A stretch of 64,000 nucleotides of DNA, from the NCBI RefSeq assembly GCF_900177725.1, contig NZ_FXAT01000001.1, positions 682,001 through 746,000 on the forward strand. Direction: 5' to 3'. Below are positions 1 through 9,418 of this stretch, piece by piece; within the stretch, counting starts at the first letter, position 1, and the number at the start of each line of letters is the position of its first letter. A program made the translations under genes and the position numbers. This DNA comes from Paraburkholderia susongensis (GTDB taxonomy: Bacteria > Pseudomonadota > Gammaproteobacteria > Burkholderiales > Burkholderiaceae). The notes beneath the pieces are model-generated. The model was given only the letters and a program-made list of their open reading frames with translations, did not search any database and had not been told where the DNA came from.

Positions 1-486
1 ACCGACTTCGCGTTGTACGGCGCGACGCCCGACGCAATCGAAGAATCGATCGATGCCGCGCGCCGCGTCATGCTCGACTATCTCGGACTGATCCAGATGA
101 ACTGGCCGCACGGCACGCACGATGCCGCACGCGACTTCACGCCCGCCGACTCGCTCGCGCTGCATCGTCACGCGCGCGCGTGGCTCGAAGCGGAGCTGGC
201 GAAGCCGTTCGGCGGCAAGACGATCGTGGTCACGCATCATGCGCCGCATCGGCTGAGTCTTGCCGCGCGCTATGCCGAGGACCGCGTATCGGCGGGCTTC
301 GTCAGCCACCTGCCGGAACTCGTGCACGCACCTGTCGCGCTATGGATTCACGGCCACACGCATACGTCGTTCGACTACACCGTGAACGGCACGCGCGTCG
401 TGTGCAATCCGCGCGGCTATTTCGACCGGCGCAGCAGGCAATGGGAAAATCCGCTGTTTGCGTGGGATAAGGTCGTCGAGATCTAG
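1..486 (+). CDS. Metallophosphoesterase, C-terminal part (5' end outside window)
   Basis: This is the C-terminal 161 codons of a calcineurin-like phosphoesterase; the frame is open to base 1, so the start lies upstream. Visible family motifs are a metal-binding THHAPH block (about residue 78 of the fragment) and a GHTHTSFDY block followed by VVCNPRGY near the end. These match the H-x-x-H and GHxH ligands of the dinuclear metal centre. The substrate cannot be told from this half; relatives are often simple phosphodiesterases or phosphatases of the cytosol. No neighbour clarifies the role. Confidence 0.85.
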   Translation, partial: TDFALYGATPDAIEESIDAARRVMLDYLGLIQMNWPHGTHDAARDFTPADSLALHRHARAWLEAELAKPFGGKTIVVTHHAPHRLSLAARYAEDRVSAGFVSHLPELVHAPVALWIHGHTHTSFDYTVNGTRVVCNPRGYFDRRSRQWENPLFAWDKVVEI

Positions 487-610
487 ACGCGGGAAACTCG
501 GGGAGAGGGAAAGGACCTGCGACTGGACGCGCTGCGGGACCTGCTACAGCCACGTGCTTTAAAAGCGCATCAAGGAAAAACCCTCCGGGAGCGGAGTCCT
601 ACGGCCTCGC

Positions 611-763
611 TCAACGCTCGCGCGGCTGCATATCCTGCTGCTCGACCTTGACCGGCACGAGTTGCGGCTGCTGTATGCGCATGCGGCGCAGCAGCTCGCG
701 CGATGCGGCGACGCCGATCAGTCCCAGCATGACGGCCACGCCGATCATCAGGTGCGTATCCAT
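611..763 (-). CDS. Small single-pass membrane protein, unknown function
   Basis: This 50-residue protein has one hydrophobic segment at about residues 5-21 (MIGVAVMLGLIGVAASREL), followed by a basic, Gln-rich tail ending QPRER. The ATG at 763 was chosen over an in-frame start 84 bases upstream because a GAAGGA ribosome-binding site sits about 9 bases before it and the membrane segment then lies at the N-terminus. No function is recognised. It stands alone between the phosphoesterase and the LysR gene. Confidence 0.55.
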   Translation of the reverse strand: MDTHLMIGVAVMLGLIGVAASRELLRRMRIQQPQLVPVKVEQQDMQPRER

Positions 764-992
764 GAATCTGTCGTCCTTCAGTGGTTGCAAAGTGCCGAAC
801 GGCGGCGAATTCCGCGCGTGCGGCCGGAGCGGCAGCGCGTGAACCACACGTTAGCAAATCGCCCGCGCGCGAAAAGTAAGGAAGTGTTGCGGCGCCGCAC
901 TTATGTAACAGGCTGTCACGCCGCGCGGCTCCCATGCGTCAAACATTGCAAGGGCATGCGTGCGGCGGGCCCGGCACATCAACCCGCGCCCC

Positions 993-1931
993 TCACGAGC
1001 GCGCGAACTGGCGCAATTCCACCTGATCCGCAGCGAGCGTGGCCGGCAGTTCGTCGCGCAGGAATTCGACCCACGTGCGGATTTTCGCGTCCAGATACTG
1101 CCGCGACGGATACAGCGCATACAGGTTCATTTCCTGCGACGTGTATTCGGGCAGCAGCCACACGAGCTCGCCGCTGCGCAAACCGCTGATCGCCGAATAG
1201 ATCGGAATCAGGCCGACGCCCATGCCCTTGCAGGCGGCCACGGCCATCGCCTCGGCCACGTTCACCTGAAACGTGGCCGCGCCGAGCGCCACGGTTTCCT
1301 CGCCGTTCGGGCCGTCGAAGGTCCATTTGTCCGGCGGGAACACCGGCGCGACCAATTGCAGGCACGTATGGCGCGCAAGATCCGAAGGCGTTTGCGGCAC
1401 GCCATGCCGCTCGAGATACGCGGGCGACGCGCACACGATGCTGAACGCGCTGCCAAGGCGCTGCGACACGAGCCCCGAATCGGGCAAGCCGGTCGCGAGC
1501 GTCAGCGAAACGTCGAAGCCCTCGTCGAGCAGATCGGGCATGCGCTGCGCGAGCGTCAGTTCGATATGCACGTCCGGGTAGCGCTCCTGGTAGCGGCCCA
1601 CGGCGGGCACCACGTAGTGCTGGCCGAAGCTCGTCATCGCGTGAACCTTGAGCTTGCCCGACGGGCGCGCGTGCGCGTCGCTCGCCTCGGCCTCCGCCTG
1701 GTCCACATACGCGAGAATCTGCTCACAGCGTTGCAGATAGCGCTCGCCGGCCTCGGTCAGCGCGATGCGGCGCGTCGTGCGGTTCAGGAGCCGCGTGCGC
1801 AGATGCGCCTCCAGATCGGAGACCGCGCGCGACGCGTACGCCGTAGTCGTATTCAGATGCTGCGCGGCGCCCGTGAAGCTGCCCGCTTCGACGACGCGGA
1901 CGAATACGCGCATGTTTTGAAGCGTGTCCAT
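993..1931 (-). CDS. LysR-family regulator, probably of the adjacent efflux operon
   Basis: The protein has 312 residues, the usual LysR length. An N-terminal winged helix-turn-helix (about residues 1-60, with SFTGAAQHLN and AYASRAVSDLE) is followed by a LysR substrate-binding domain (about 90-295). An AGGAAAGGG ribosome-binding site lies just before the ATG. It is transcribed away from the lipoprotein/FUSC/DUF1656/HlyD operon at 2193-7131, the arrangement of aaeR with aaeXAB, where an aromatic acid is the co-inducer. I infer that it activates that operon. The specific ligand is unknown. Confidence 0.85.
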   Translation of the reverse strand: MDTLQNMRVFVRVVEAGSFTGAAQHLNTTTAYASRAVSDLEAHLRTRLLNRTTRRIALTEAGERYLQRCEQILAYVDQAEAEASDAHARPSGKLKVHAMTSFGQHYVVPAVGRYQERYPDVHIELTLAQRMPDLLDEGFDVSLTLATGLPDSGLVSQRLGSAFSIVCASPAYLERHGVPQTPSDLARHTCLQLVAPVFPPDKWTFDGPNGEETVALGAATFQVNVAEAMAVAACKGMGVGLIPIYSAISGLRSGELVWLLPEYTSQEMNLYALYPSRQYLDAKIRTWVEFLRDELPATLAADQVELRQFARS

Positions 1932-2068
1932 ACCCTTTCCTATCGATCCGGAGCCGGCGCTTTAGCTATCGATCCAGAGTCGGCGCTTTGACACCTACTC
2001 CGGTCCCATGCAGCGCATCGACCCCGATCTCATCCAGCGTAATTGCGATTGATCGGTGGCGATTGTTG

Positions 2069-2105
2069 CATGTTCCGCAAAGACAATTATCTCATGTTTC
2101 GTAAA
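2069..2105 (+). promoter_or_regulatory. Direct repeat in the LysR/efflux intergenic region, candidate operator
   Basis: CATGTTCCGCAAA (2069-2081) and CATGTTTCGTAAA (2093-2105) are 13-bp direct repeats, 11 of 13 identical, 24 bp apart. They lie between the divergent regulator and efflux genes and upstream of a TATAAT box at 2150. This suits binding by a LysR dimer pair upstream of an activated promoter. It is inferred from position and repetition only. Confidence 0.4.
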
Positions 2106-2126
2106 AATGCCTTGCATCTTTACCGG

Positions 2127-2155
2127 TTATTTCCCAATCAATCAAAAAATATAAT
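2127..2155 (+). promoter_or_regulatory. Candidate promoter of the efflux operon
   Basis: A perfect -10 hexamer TATAAT lies at 2150-2155. At 17 bp spacing the -35 position (2127-2132, TTATTT) is poor, as expected for a promoter that needs an activator. It lies 37 bp before the GTG start of the lipoprotein gene, in an AT-rich stretch. Confidence 0.5.
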
Positions 2156-2192
2156 AGCGCACAAGTTTCTATAGTCATTTTTGGAGGAAATC

Positions 2193-3824
2193 GTGCAGTC
2201 TCCGGTACAGAAAGGGATCGCCGCAGCCGCGGTTCTTGCGATCCTATTAACAATCGCCGGCTGCGCAAGTACCGGAGGCGTCGCGCCGCAAGCGGACGCG
2301 ATTGCCCCTGCGTCGCTGGACGCGGGCAACGCGATCCACGCCGCCAACGCCGACGCGCAATGGCCCGCCGCCGACTGGTGGCGCGTCTACGACGATCCGC
2401 AGCTGAACCAGTGGATCGAAGCCGCGCAGGCGGGCAACCCGAGCCTCGCGGCCGCGCAGGCGCGCGTGCGCGAGGCGGCGTCGATGGCCGGCGTCGCGCG
2501 CGCGGCACTCGCGCCGCAGGTCAACGGCAGCCTGTCGATCCAGCGGCAGAAATGGGCCGACAACCTGTACTACGGTCCGGGACCGCTCGCGGGCGAGCAG
2601 TCGTGGAACAACACCGGCACGCTCGGCCTCGCCTATCACCTCGACATCTGGGGCAAGGACAAAAACGCCGCCGAGCGCGCGCTCGACCTCGCGCACGCGA
2701 GCGCCGCCGATGCGCGCGCCGCGCAGCTCGAACTGCAAGCCAACGTCGTGCGCACCTACGTCGAGATGTCGATGAACTACGCGCTGCTCGACATCGCGAA
2801 GGCGACGCTGCAGCAACAGCAGCAAATCGTCGACCTCGCGAACCGGCGTCTCAAAGGCGGCATCGGCACGCAGCTCGAAGTGAGCCAGGCCGAGACGCCG
2901 ATGCCGGAGTACGAGCGCCGCATCGACGAGATCGAGGAAAAAATCGCGCTCGGCCGCAACCAGCTGGCCGCGCTGGCGGGCAAGGGCCCGGGTGCGGGCG
3001 ATGCAATCGGGCGCCCGACGCTGTCGCTCGCCGCGCCCGCCGGTCTGCCGTCCGCGCTGCCCGCCGACCTGATCGGCCATCGGCCCGACGTCGTCGCGGC
3101 GCGCTGGACGGTCGCCGCGCAGGCGCGCGGCATCGACGTCGCCAAGGCCGACTTCTATCCGGACATCAACCTGCTCGCGTCGATCGGCGGCTATGCGGCA
3201 ATGGGGCCGCTGTTCCAGTTCCTGAAGAATCCGTCGCATAGCTGGAGCGTGGGTCCGGCGCTGTCGCTGCCGATCTTCGACGGCGGCCGGCTGCGCTCGC
3301 AGCTCGGCGCGGCATCGGCGGGCTACGACGAAGCGGTGGAGCGCTACAACCAGTCGATCGTGAGCGCGCTGAAGGACATCTCCGACCAGGTGATCCGCAT
3401 GCGTTCGCTCTCGACCCAGGCCGACGACGCCGACCGCTCGGTCGCCGCGGCCCGCAAGAACTACGATCTCTCGCGCGAAGGCTACCGGCGCGGCCTGACC
3501 GACTATCTGAACGTGCTGGTCGCGCAGAGCCAGTTGCTGCGCGCGCAGGAAGGCGTCGCGAAGATCCAGGCCGAGCGCCTCGGCGCGCATGCGTCGCTGA
3601 TGACCGCGCTCGGCGGCGGGCTCGACGAGCCGGCCAATGGGCCGCAGGACAGCGAAACGCTGCCCGCGCATGGCAAGGGCAAGAGCGGCGCGGCGGGTAG
3701 TGAAGCGGCGAAAGTGGCGGCCGCCGGTGCGGATGGGCATGCGGATGCAAGCGCAAGCGCGAACACCGCCGCTATCGCCTCGCGCACCACCCACGCGCCC
3801 GCTTCTGCTTCCGCTCCCGAGTAA
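2193..3824 (+). CDS. Outer-membrane efflux lipoprotein (NodT/OprM-type, TolC superfamily)
   Basis: This is the outer-membrane channel of a tripartite exporter. The N-terminus is a lipoprotein signal with lipobox ending TIAGC, so the mature protein would be acylated at that Cys. Two outer-membrane efflux domains follow, covering roughly residues 60-470. The start is the GTG at 2193, with GGAGG five bases upstream; an in-frame TTG at 2181 overlaps that ribosome-binding site and is unlikely. The last 60 or so residues are a low-complexity Ala/Ser/His tail, absent from typical family members. It is the first gene of the efflux operon, 11 bases ahead of the FUSC gene. Confidence 0.9.
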   Translation: MQSPVQKGIAAAAVLAILLTIAGCASTGGVAPQADAIAPASLDAGNAIHAANADAQWPAADWWRVYDDPQLNQWIEAAQAGNPSLAAAQARVREAASMAGVARAALAPQVNGSLSIQRQKWADNLYYGPGPLAGEQSWNNTGTLGLAYHLDIWGKDKNAAERALDLAHASAADARAAQLELQANVVRTYVEMSMNYALLDIAKATLQQQQQIVDLANRRLKGGIGTQLEVSQAETPMPEYERRIDEIEEKIALGRNQLAALAGKGPGAGDAIGRPTLSLAAPAGLPSALPADLIGHRPDVVAARWTVAAQARGIDVAKADFYPDINLLASIGGYAAMGPLFQFLKNPSHSWSVGPALSLPIFDGGRLRSQLGAASAGYDEAVERYNQSIVSALKDISDQVIRMRSLSTQADDADRSVAAARKNYDLSREGYRRGLTDYLNVLVAQSQLLRAQEGVAKIQAERLGAHASLMTALGGGLDEPANGPQDSETLPAHGKGKSGAAGSEAAKVAAAGADGHADASASANTAAIASRTTHAPASASAPE

Positions 3825-3835
3825 GGCAAACGGCC

Positions 3836-6052
3836 ATGTCCGCCTCTCCTTCCTCCACCGCGCGCCCGGCGTCGCTTGCCGCGTGGTACGCGGCCGCCGC
3901 CGAATGGGCGCGCACCGACGGCCTCACGTGGGTCTATCTGTTCAAGGCGCTCGCCGCGTGCTTTCTCGCGCTCGGCATCGCGATGAAGCTCGACCTGCCG
4001 CAGCCGCGCACCGCAATGACCACCGTCTTCATCGTGATGCAGCCGCAAAGCGGCGCGGTGTTCGCGAAGAGCTTCTACCGGATCTGCGGCTCGCTCGTCG
4101 GCCTCGTCGTGATGCTCGCGCTGATCGGCCTGTTCGCGCAGCAGCCTGAGCTTTTCATCCTCTCGACGGCGATCTGGGTCGGCATCTGCACCGCGGGCGC
4201 CGCGCGCAACCGCAACTTCCGCTCGTACGGCTTCGTGCTGGCCGGCTATACGGCCGCGCTGATCGGCATTCCCGCCTCGCAGCATCCGGACGGCGCGTTT
4301 CTGAGCGCGCTCACGCGCGTCGCGGAAATCGTGGTCGGCATCATCTGCGCGGGCGCGGTGAGCGGTCTCGTGTTCCCGCAGTTCGCCGGCATGCAGATGC
4401 GCAGCACCGTGCGTGCGCGTTTCTCGGGCTTCGTCGAATACGTGTCGGCGTCGCTTGCCGGGCGCAACGACCGCGCGCAGATCGAAGCGACCAATGCGCG
4501 CTTCGTCGCCGATATCGTCGGCTTCGAGGCGGCGCGCAGCGTCGCGGTATTCGAAGGCCCCGATTCGCGCATGCGCGGCGGCCGGCTCGCGCGTCTGAAC
4601 AGCGAATTCATGACCGCCTCGACGCGCTTTCACGCACTGCATCAGTTGATGAACCGTCTGCGCGCGAGCGGCACGCATGGCGCGGCCATCGCGATCGCGG
4701 CGCTGGAGCCCTACTTCAAGGAGATCGCGCCGCTGCTCGCGAAGTCGGGTGAACCGGTGCTCTCCGCAGCCGATGCCGCGCACGCCGCGGCCCAGCTCGA
4801 CACCTACAAGGCCGAGCTGCCGAAGCGCGTGCGCGCGACCCGCGCCGAACTGGAGACGCACCCCGACGCGCCGCTGCTCGACTTCGACACCGCCGCCGAA
4901 CTGCTGTATCGCTTCATCGACGATCTGCACGCCTACGCGGCCACCTATGCGTCGCTCGCGGTCGACACGCACGAGCGCGAGCGCTGGATCGAGCGCTACG
5001 AGCCGAAGACCAACGCGATCGCGGCGGGCGTCGCGGGTCTGCGCGCCGCGATCGTGATGGTCGTGCTCGGCGCGTTCTGGATCGCGACCGCGTGGCCGAG
5101 CGGCGCGACGCTCACGCTGAACGCGGCGGCGATCTGCGCGCTGGCGTCGTCGGCGCCGGATCCGAAGCGTACCGCGTTCCAGATGGCGGGCGGCACCATG
5201 CTCGCGGCGCTGATGGGCATGATCGCGGTGTTCGGCGTGTTTCCGCACATCGACGGCTTCGCGATGCTGTGCGTCGCGCTCACGCCGTTCCTGCTGCTCG
5301 GCGTGTTCATGACCACGCGCCCGGCGCTCGCAGGCTACGGCGTGGGCTACTGCATCTTCTTCTGCTTTCTCGCCGGGCCCGACAACGTGATGCACTACGA
5401 CCCGAGCTCGTTCATGAACGACGCGCTCGCGCTCGTGCTGTCGATACTCGTCTCGTCGATCGCGTTCGCGGTGCTGTTGCCGCCGTCGACGCCGTGGCTG
5501 CGCAACCGCCTGCTCATCGACCTGCGCCGTCAGGTCGTGCTGGCCGGCAGCGCTGGCATGCGCCGTGTACGTTCGCGCTTCGAGAGCGGCGCGCGCGATC
5601 TGATGTTCCAGATCAACGCGCTGTCGCAAAACGCGCCCGAACTGAAGCGCGACACGCTGCGCTGGCTCTTCTCGGTGCTCGAAATCGGCAACGCGGTCAT
5701 CGATCTGCGCCACGAAGTAGCCGCGCTGCCCTCGCATGCGTGCCACGCAAAAACGGCGCCGTGGCGCGTCGCGCTGCGCAGCCTGATCGATGCCTTGAGC
5801 GCCCTCTTCGAGCGGCCGCGCGAGGAGTGCTTCGAGCGCGCGCTCGCGGCGACCACCGCTGCCATCGCCGAAGTGCAGCAGATGATGGCAGGCTTCACGC
5901 CGTCGCGCGAAGAACGCCACCAGTTGCTGCGCATCCTCAGTCAACTGCATTTCATCCGCACCGCGCTGCTCGATCCGCAGTCGCCGCTTGCCTCGGCGAT
6001 GCATGGACGCGGCGGCGCGTCAGAAGAAGAAGGAGTTCCTCATGCCACGTGA
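3836..6052 (+). CDS. FUSC/AaeB-family inner-membrane efflux protein
   Basis: The protein has 738 residues in two repeated halves. Each half is a cluster of membrane helices (about 35-190 and 390-550) followed by a cytoplasmic helical region, the architecture of the fusaric acid resistance and AaeB p-hydroxybenzoate exporters. It would drive export of aromatic or other weak acids together with the HlyD-type adaptor and the outer-membrane lipoprotein of the same operon. The 3' end overlaps the DUF1656 gene by 11 bases, which suggests translational coupling. The substrate is not determined. Confidence 0.9.
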   Translation: MSASPSSTARPASLAAWYAAAAEWARTDGLTWVYLFKALAACFLALGIAMKLDLPQPRTAMTTVFIVMQPQSGAVFAKSFYRICGSLVGLVVMLALIGLFAQQPELFILSTAIWVGICTAGAARNRNFRSYGFVLAGYTAALIGIPASQHPDGAFLSALTRVAEIVVGIICAGAVSGLVFPQFAGMQMRSTVRARFSGFVEYVSASLAGRNDRAQIEATNARFVADIVGFEAARSVAVFEGPDSRMRGGRLARLNSEFMTASTRFHALHQLMNRLRASGTHGAAIAIAALEPYFKEIAPLLAKSGEPVLSAADAAHAAAQLDTYKAELPKRVRATRAELETHPDAPLLDFDTAAELLYRFIDDLHAYAATYASLAVDTHERERWIERYEPKTNAIAAGVAGLRAAIVMVVLGAFWIATAWPSGATLTLNAAAICALASSAPDPKRTAFQMAGGTMLAALMGMIAVFGVFPHIDGFAMLCVALTPFLLLGVFMTTRPALAGYGVGYCIFFCFLAGPDNVMHYDPSSFMNDALALVLSILVSSIAFAVLLPPSTPWLRNRLLIDLRRQVVLAGSAGMRRVRSRFESGARDLMFQINALSQNAPELKRDTLRWLFSVLEIGNAVIDLRHEVAALPSHACHAKTAPWRVALRSLIDALSALFERPREECFERALAATTAAIAEVQQMMAGFTPSREERHQLLRILSQLHFIRTALLDPQSPLASAMHGRGGASEEEGVPHAT

Positions 6053-6242
6053 TATCGCCGTGCTCGATGCCTACGTGCCGGCCATCGTGCTGCTTTTCAT
6101 CGCGGGCGCCGCGCTCACCTGGCTGCTGGACCGCGCGATCGCCTATACCGGCCTCTATCGCGTGGTGTGGCATCCCTCCCTGTTCCGGGCCAGCTTGCTC
6201 GTATCTGTGTGCGGCCTTCTCGGCCTCGCCGTTTATCGTTGA
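6042..6242 (+). CDS. DUF1656 (AaeX-like) small membrane protein
   Basis: This 66-residue protein has two hydrophobic segments (about residues 10-27 and 44-62) separated by a short loop. Such DUF1656 proteins occur between FUSC and HlyD genes in aaeXAB-type operons; their role is poorly known, presumably assembly or stabilisation of the pump. The ATG at 6042 is preceded by AGAAGGAG at good spacing and lies inside the end of the FUSC gene. The same frame stays open upstream, but that part has no ribosome-binding site. Confidence 0.85.
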   Translation: MPRDIAVLDAYVPAIVLLFIAGAALTWLLDRAIAYTGLYRVVWHPSLFRASLLVSVCGLLGLAVYR

Positions 6243-6255
6243 TCAAAGTCGAAAC

Positions 6256-7131
6256 ATGACCATCCGAAATCTTGTGGGCTTCATCGCGACAGCCGTCATT
6301 TTTGTCGTCGCGATACTGATTGGCCGCGTGCTGTGGATTCACTACATGGACGAACCGTGGACCCGCGACGGGCGCGTGCGCGCCGAGATCGTCAACGTGG
6401 CGCCCGACGTGTCGGGCGCGATCGTCGATCTGCCGGTCAAGGACAACCAGTTCGTGAAGAAGGGCGACCTGCTCATGCAGATCGATCCGTCGCACTACCA
6501 GATCGCGGTCGAGCAGGCGCAGGCGGCGGTCGCCGCGCGCAAGGCTGAATTGCAGATGAAGCGCGACGACGCGCAACGGCGTGCCGACATGGACGCGCTC
6601 GTGGTGTCGAAGGAAAGCCGCGAAAACGCCACGCATACCGCGTCCGCCGCCGATGCCGCGTACCAGCAGGCGCTCGCCGCGCTCGACGCCGCGAAGCTGA
6701 ACCTCGAGCGCACGCGCGTGGTGTCGCCGGTCGACGGCTACGTGACGAACCTCTCCGTGTTCCGCGGCGACTATGCGACGGCAGGCGCCGCGAAGCTCGC
6801 GATCGTCGACAGCCACTCGTTCTGGGTCTACGGCTACTTCGAGGAGACCAAACTGCCGCACGTGCGCATCGGCGACAAGGCCGAAGTGCGGCTGATGAGC
6901 GGCGGCACGCTGCAGGGCCACGTGGAAAGCATCTCGCGCGGCATCTACGACCGCGACAATCCGCAAAGCCACGAACTGCTCGCGGACGTGAACCCGACCT
7001 TCAACTGGGTGCGCCTCGCGCAGCGCGTGCCGGTGCGCGTGAAGATCGACTCCGTGCCCGATGATGTCGTGCTCGCGGCGGGCACGACCTGCACGGTGAT
7101 CGTGCGGCCGGGGGCGGTGAAGGCGAGTTGA
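6256..7131 (+). CDS. HlyD/AaeA-type periplasmic adaptor of the efflux pump
   Basis: The protein has 291 residues: one N-terminal membrane anchor (about 4-24), a biotinyl-lipoyl half (VNVAPDVSGAIVDL), an alpha hairpin, the second lipoyl half (RTRVVSPVDGYVTNL) and a beta-barrel domain. This is the membrane fusion protein layout of EmrA/AaeA. It would bridge the FUSC protein and the outer-membrane lipoprotein. It follows DUF1656 by 13 bases and is the last gene of the operon. The start is the ATG at 6256, which puts the anchor at the N-terminus. Confidence 0.9.
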   Translation: MTIRNLVGFIATAVIFVVAILIGRVLWIHYMDEPWTRDGRVRAEIVNVAPDVSGAIVDLPVKDNQFVKKGDLLMQIDPSHYQIAVEQAQAAVAARKAELQMKRDDAQRRADMDALVVSKESRENATHTASAADAAYQQALAALDAAKLNLERTRVVSPVDGYVTNLSVFRGDYATAGAAKLAIVDSHSFWVYGYFEETKLPHVRIGDKAEVRLMSGGTLQGHVESISRGIYDRDNPQSHELLADVNPTFNWVRLAQRVPVRVKIDSVPDDVVLAAGTTCTVIVRPGAVKAS

Positions 7132-7224
7132 TGGGGGCGCCGCGGCGGTCGCTGCTGCGGTTATTGCGGCGGTCACTGCGGAGCGGAGCGAAGCCGCGCT
7201 TGTGCGGCGGTTTCGGCTTCGGCC

Positions 7225-8988
7225 TCACAGCCTGAACTGCCCCACCATCGCCTTCAACCCGCGCGCCTGATCGTCGAGCGAGCGGGCCGCGGCGGTCGCC
7301 TCCTCCACCAGCGCGGCATTCTGCTGCGTGCCCGCATCCATCTGCGTGACGGCGAGATTGATCGCCTCGATACCCGCGCTCTGTTCAGACGAGGCCGCCG
7401 AAATCTCGCCCATGATGTCGGTCACGCGCTTCACGGCCTTGACCACTTCGTCCATCGTCTGACCGGCGTCGGTGGCGAGCGCCGAGCCGTTGCTCACGCG
7501 CTCGACCGAGGTCTGGATCAAGCCCTTGATCTCCTTGGCCGCCGCCGCGCTGCGTTGCGCGAGGTTGCGCACCTCGGCGGCGACCACCGAAAAGCCGCGC
7601 CCTTCCTCGCCCGCGCGCGCCGCCTCGACTGCCGCGTTCAGCGCGAGGATATTCGTCTGAAACGCGATCCCCTCGATCACGCCGATGATGTCGCCGATGC
7701 TGCGCGCGCTCTCGTCGATGTCGTTCATCGTCGCGACCACGCGGCTCACCACCGCACCGCCCTGCTCGGCAATCGCCGACGCGCTGTTCGCAAGCGTGCT
7801 CGCCTGCTTCGCGTTGTCGGCGTTCTGACGGACCGTCGAGGTCAACTGCTCCATGCTCGTCGCGGTGCGCTCGAGCGCCATCGCCTGCTGCTCGGTACGC
7901 TGCGACAGATCCAGGTTGCCCATCGAAATCTGCCCCGACGCGGTCGCGATCGCATCCGCGCTCGACGCGATGCCGGCAACGGTCGACGCGAGTCCGCTTT
8001 GCATGTCGCAAAGCGCGTAGAGCATGCTCGAACGATCCTTGCCGCCGAGCGCGATGCGGTTCGACAGATCGCCCGCGGCAATGCGGCTCGCGATTTCCTT
8101 CGCGTACGCGGGTTCGCCGCCGAGTTGCGCGGTGAGCCGCCGCACCACCCACGTGCTGATACCGGCCGCGAGCACGATCAGCGCGAGCGTCATCACCGCG
8201 ATCATGACGAACGACGAGTGATAGATGAAGCCGGACGCGTCGATGGTCGCCTTCGCGGCGGTGGCGCGTTGCGCGACGAGTTCGTCGACGAGCTTTTCGA
8301 GCTTGCCGGTTTCGACGAGCAGCGACACGTCCTGCGTGCCGACTTGCCAGTTCATCTGCGACAGGTCGAGCGGCTGCGCCTTGACGAGCGTCACGAAGTC
8401 GCGCAGATGCGCGCTCCATGCGGCGACCGCGGCGGCAAACGCCTTCTGCTTGCCGGCCGCCTTCGCGTCGGACGTATCGACGTAGCGTTGCAGCGTGCCG
8501 AGCTGGCCGCGGAGACCGGCGAGGCCGCGCTCGATGTCCGCGCCGAGTTCGTCGCGCTCCTTCGCGGTGGTCGCGGTCAGCAGCATCTTTTGCGCGCGGC
8601 TTGCGCGCAGCATGTGGCCGCGCGCTTCTTCGGCGGCCCGGCTCGCGACGTGGCCCTGGTCGTAGATCGATTGCGCGGATGCATTCAGGCGGCTGATCTG
8701 CGCGAGCGAGAACACGCCGATCAGCAGCGTGCCGGCGAGCAGCACCGCGAAGGCGATGCGCAGCGTCGCCTTCACCGACAGGCCGCCGGGCTTCGAGCCC
8801 GCGCGGGCTGACGGGCCGCGTGGCCGTGCATTGGCTGGGCCGGTTGTTGGGTTGTCTGTTGGGTTGCTCATCGGCCCGTCGTCCGGCCCATTCCCCAGCA
8901 AGCCCGCGCCGTCCCGGCCGCTTCGCGCCACTACTTTCATATTCCCCGTCCCCACGTGTAGATCGACCGGAAAGGTCGGTTCCGGCAT
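7225..8988 (-). CDS. Methyl-accepting chemotaxis protein
   Basis: The protein has up to 587 residues. A Pro/Gly-rich N-terminus leads into TM1 (about 75-97), a periplasmic helical-bundle sensor, TM2 (about 255-277), a HAMP domain and a cytoplasmic signalling domain. The hairpin tip is recognisable ([20 protein letters not shown]), as is the downstream [15 protein letters not shown]. It signals to CheA/CheW; the ligand is unknown. Alternative starts are ATG at 8940 (with GGGGA four bases upstream) and ATG at 8871; the long N-terminus before TM1 makes 8940 quite possible. Neighbours give no hint of the attractant. Confidence 0.9.
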   Translation of the reverse strand: MPEPTFPVDLHVGTGNMKVVARSGRDGAGLLGNGPDDGPMSNPTDNPTTGPANARPRGPSARAGSKPGGLSVKATLRIAFAVLLAGTLLIGVFSLAQISRLNASAQSIYDQGHVASRAAEEARGHMLRASRAQKMLLTATTAKERDELGADIERGLAGLRGQLGTLQRYVDTSDAKAAGKQKAFAAAVAAWSAHLRDFVTLVKAQPLDLSQMNWQVGTQDVSLLVETGKLEKLVDELVAQRATAAKATIDASGFIYHSSFVMIAVMTLALIVLAAGISTWVVRRLTAQLGGEPAYAKEIASRIAAGDLSNRIALGGKDRSSMLYALCDMQSGLASTVAGIASSADAIATASGQISMGNLDLSQRTEQQAMALERTATSMEQLTSTVRQNADNAKQASTLANSASAIAEQGGAVVSRVVATMNDIDESARSIGDIIGVIEGIAFQTNILALNAAVEAARAGEEGRGFSVVAAEVRNLAQRSAAAAKEIKGLIQTSVERVSNGSALATDAGQTMDEVVKAVKRVTDIMGEISAASSEQSAGIEAINLAVTQMDAGTQQNAALVEEATAAARSLDDQARGLKAMVGQFRL

Positions 8989-9418
8989 GACCGCTTATCT
9001 CACCGGGTCTACGGCAGCAACGTCGATGATCTTGAATACGGCTTGCGCAGAGCCACGGGCCGCCTTACCAGCCGCACGACGGCGAGCGCTTTATACCTGG
9101 CCCAAAAACCGGCCAAAAAGTTTCAGCCCGATTGGTCCGATGATTCCCCGTTTATTCGTAATGGCCGCCTCTCGCTCTCATTGACATCCGATTCGTGTCC
9201 GATTCGCGACAAAACTTGTCCGTACAATTGGCTCAAGCCACATTACACTTCGACTAAATGCTTGAAAGTTCCGGTTGCCGCGGCGAAATGCTGCGGATTT
9301 TCGTGAAATCCCCGCGAGACGCTGCAAAAAAAACCAAAAAGTTACGAACGGCTCGCCACGCACCGGCCGCCGCCGATTTCTCACCTCAATGTTTGCCTTG
9401 ATCTCCTTCATCTAGCGT
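8989..9418 (+). other. Intergenic region between divergent chemoreceptor and MFS genes
   Basis: These 430 bases hold no convincing gene. The half nearer the MFS gene is AT-richer and contains a short direct repeat (CCGATTCG twice, 9188-9206). Promoters for both divergent genes should lie here, but I cannot assign boxes with confidence, and no ribosome-binding site is evident before the ATG at 9419. Confidence 0.5.

Noticed and set aside
2247..6004. Two very long antisense frames opposite the efflux lipoprotein and FUSC genes
   Set aside because: Their products are Arg/His-rich with no domain pattern, while the opposite strand has clear families, membrane helices and ribosome-binding sites.
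9187..9207. Short CCGATTCG direct repeat before the MFS gene as a possible operator
   Set aside because: Only two short copies and no neighbouring regulator; not enough to call a site.
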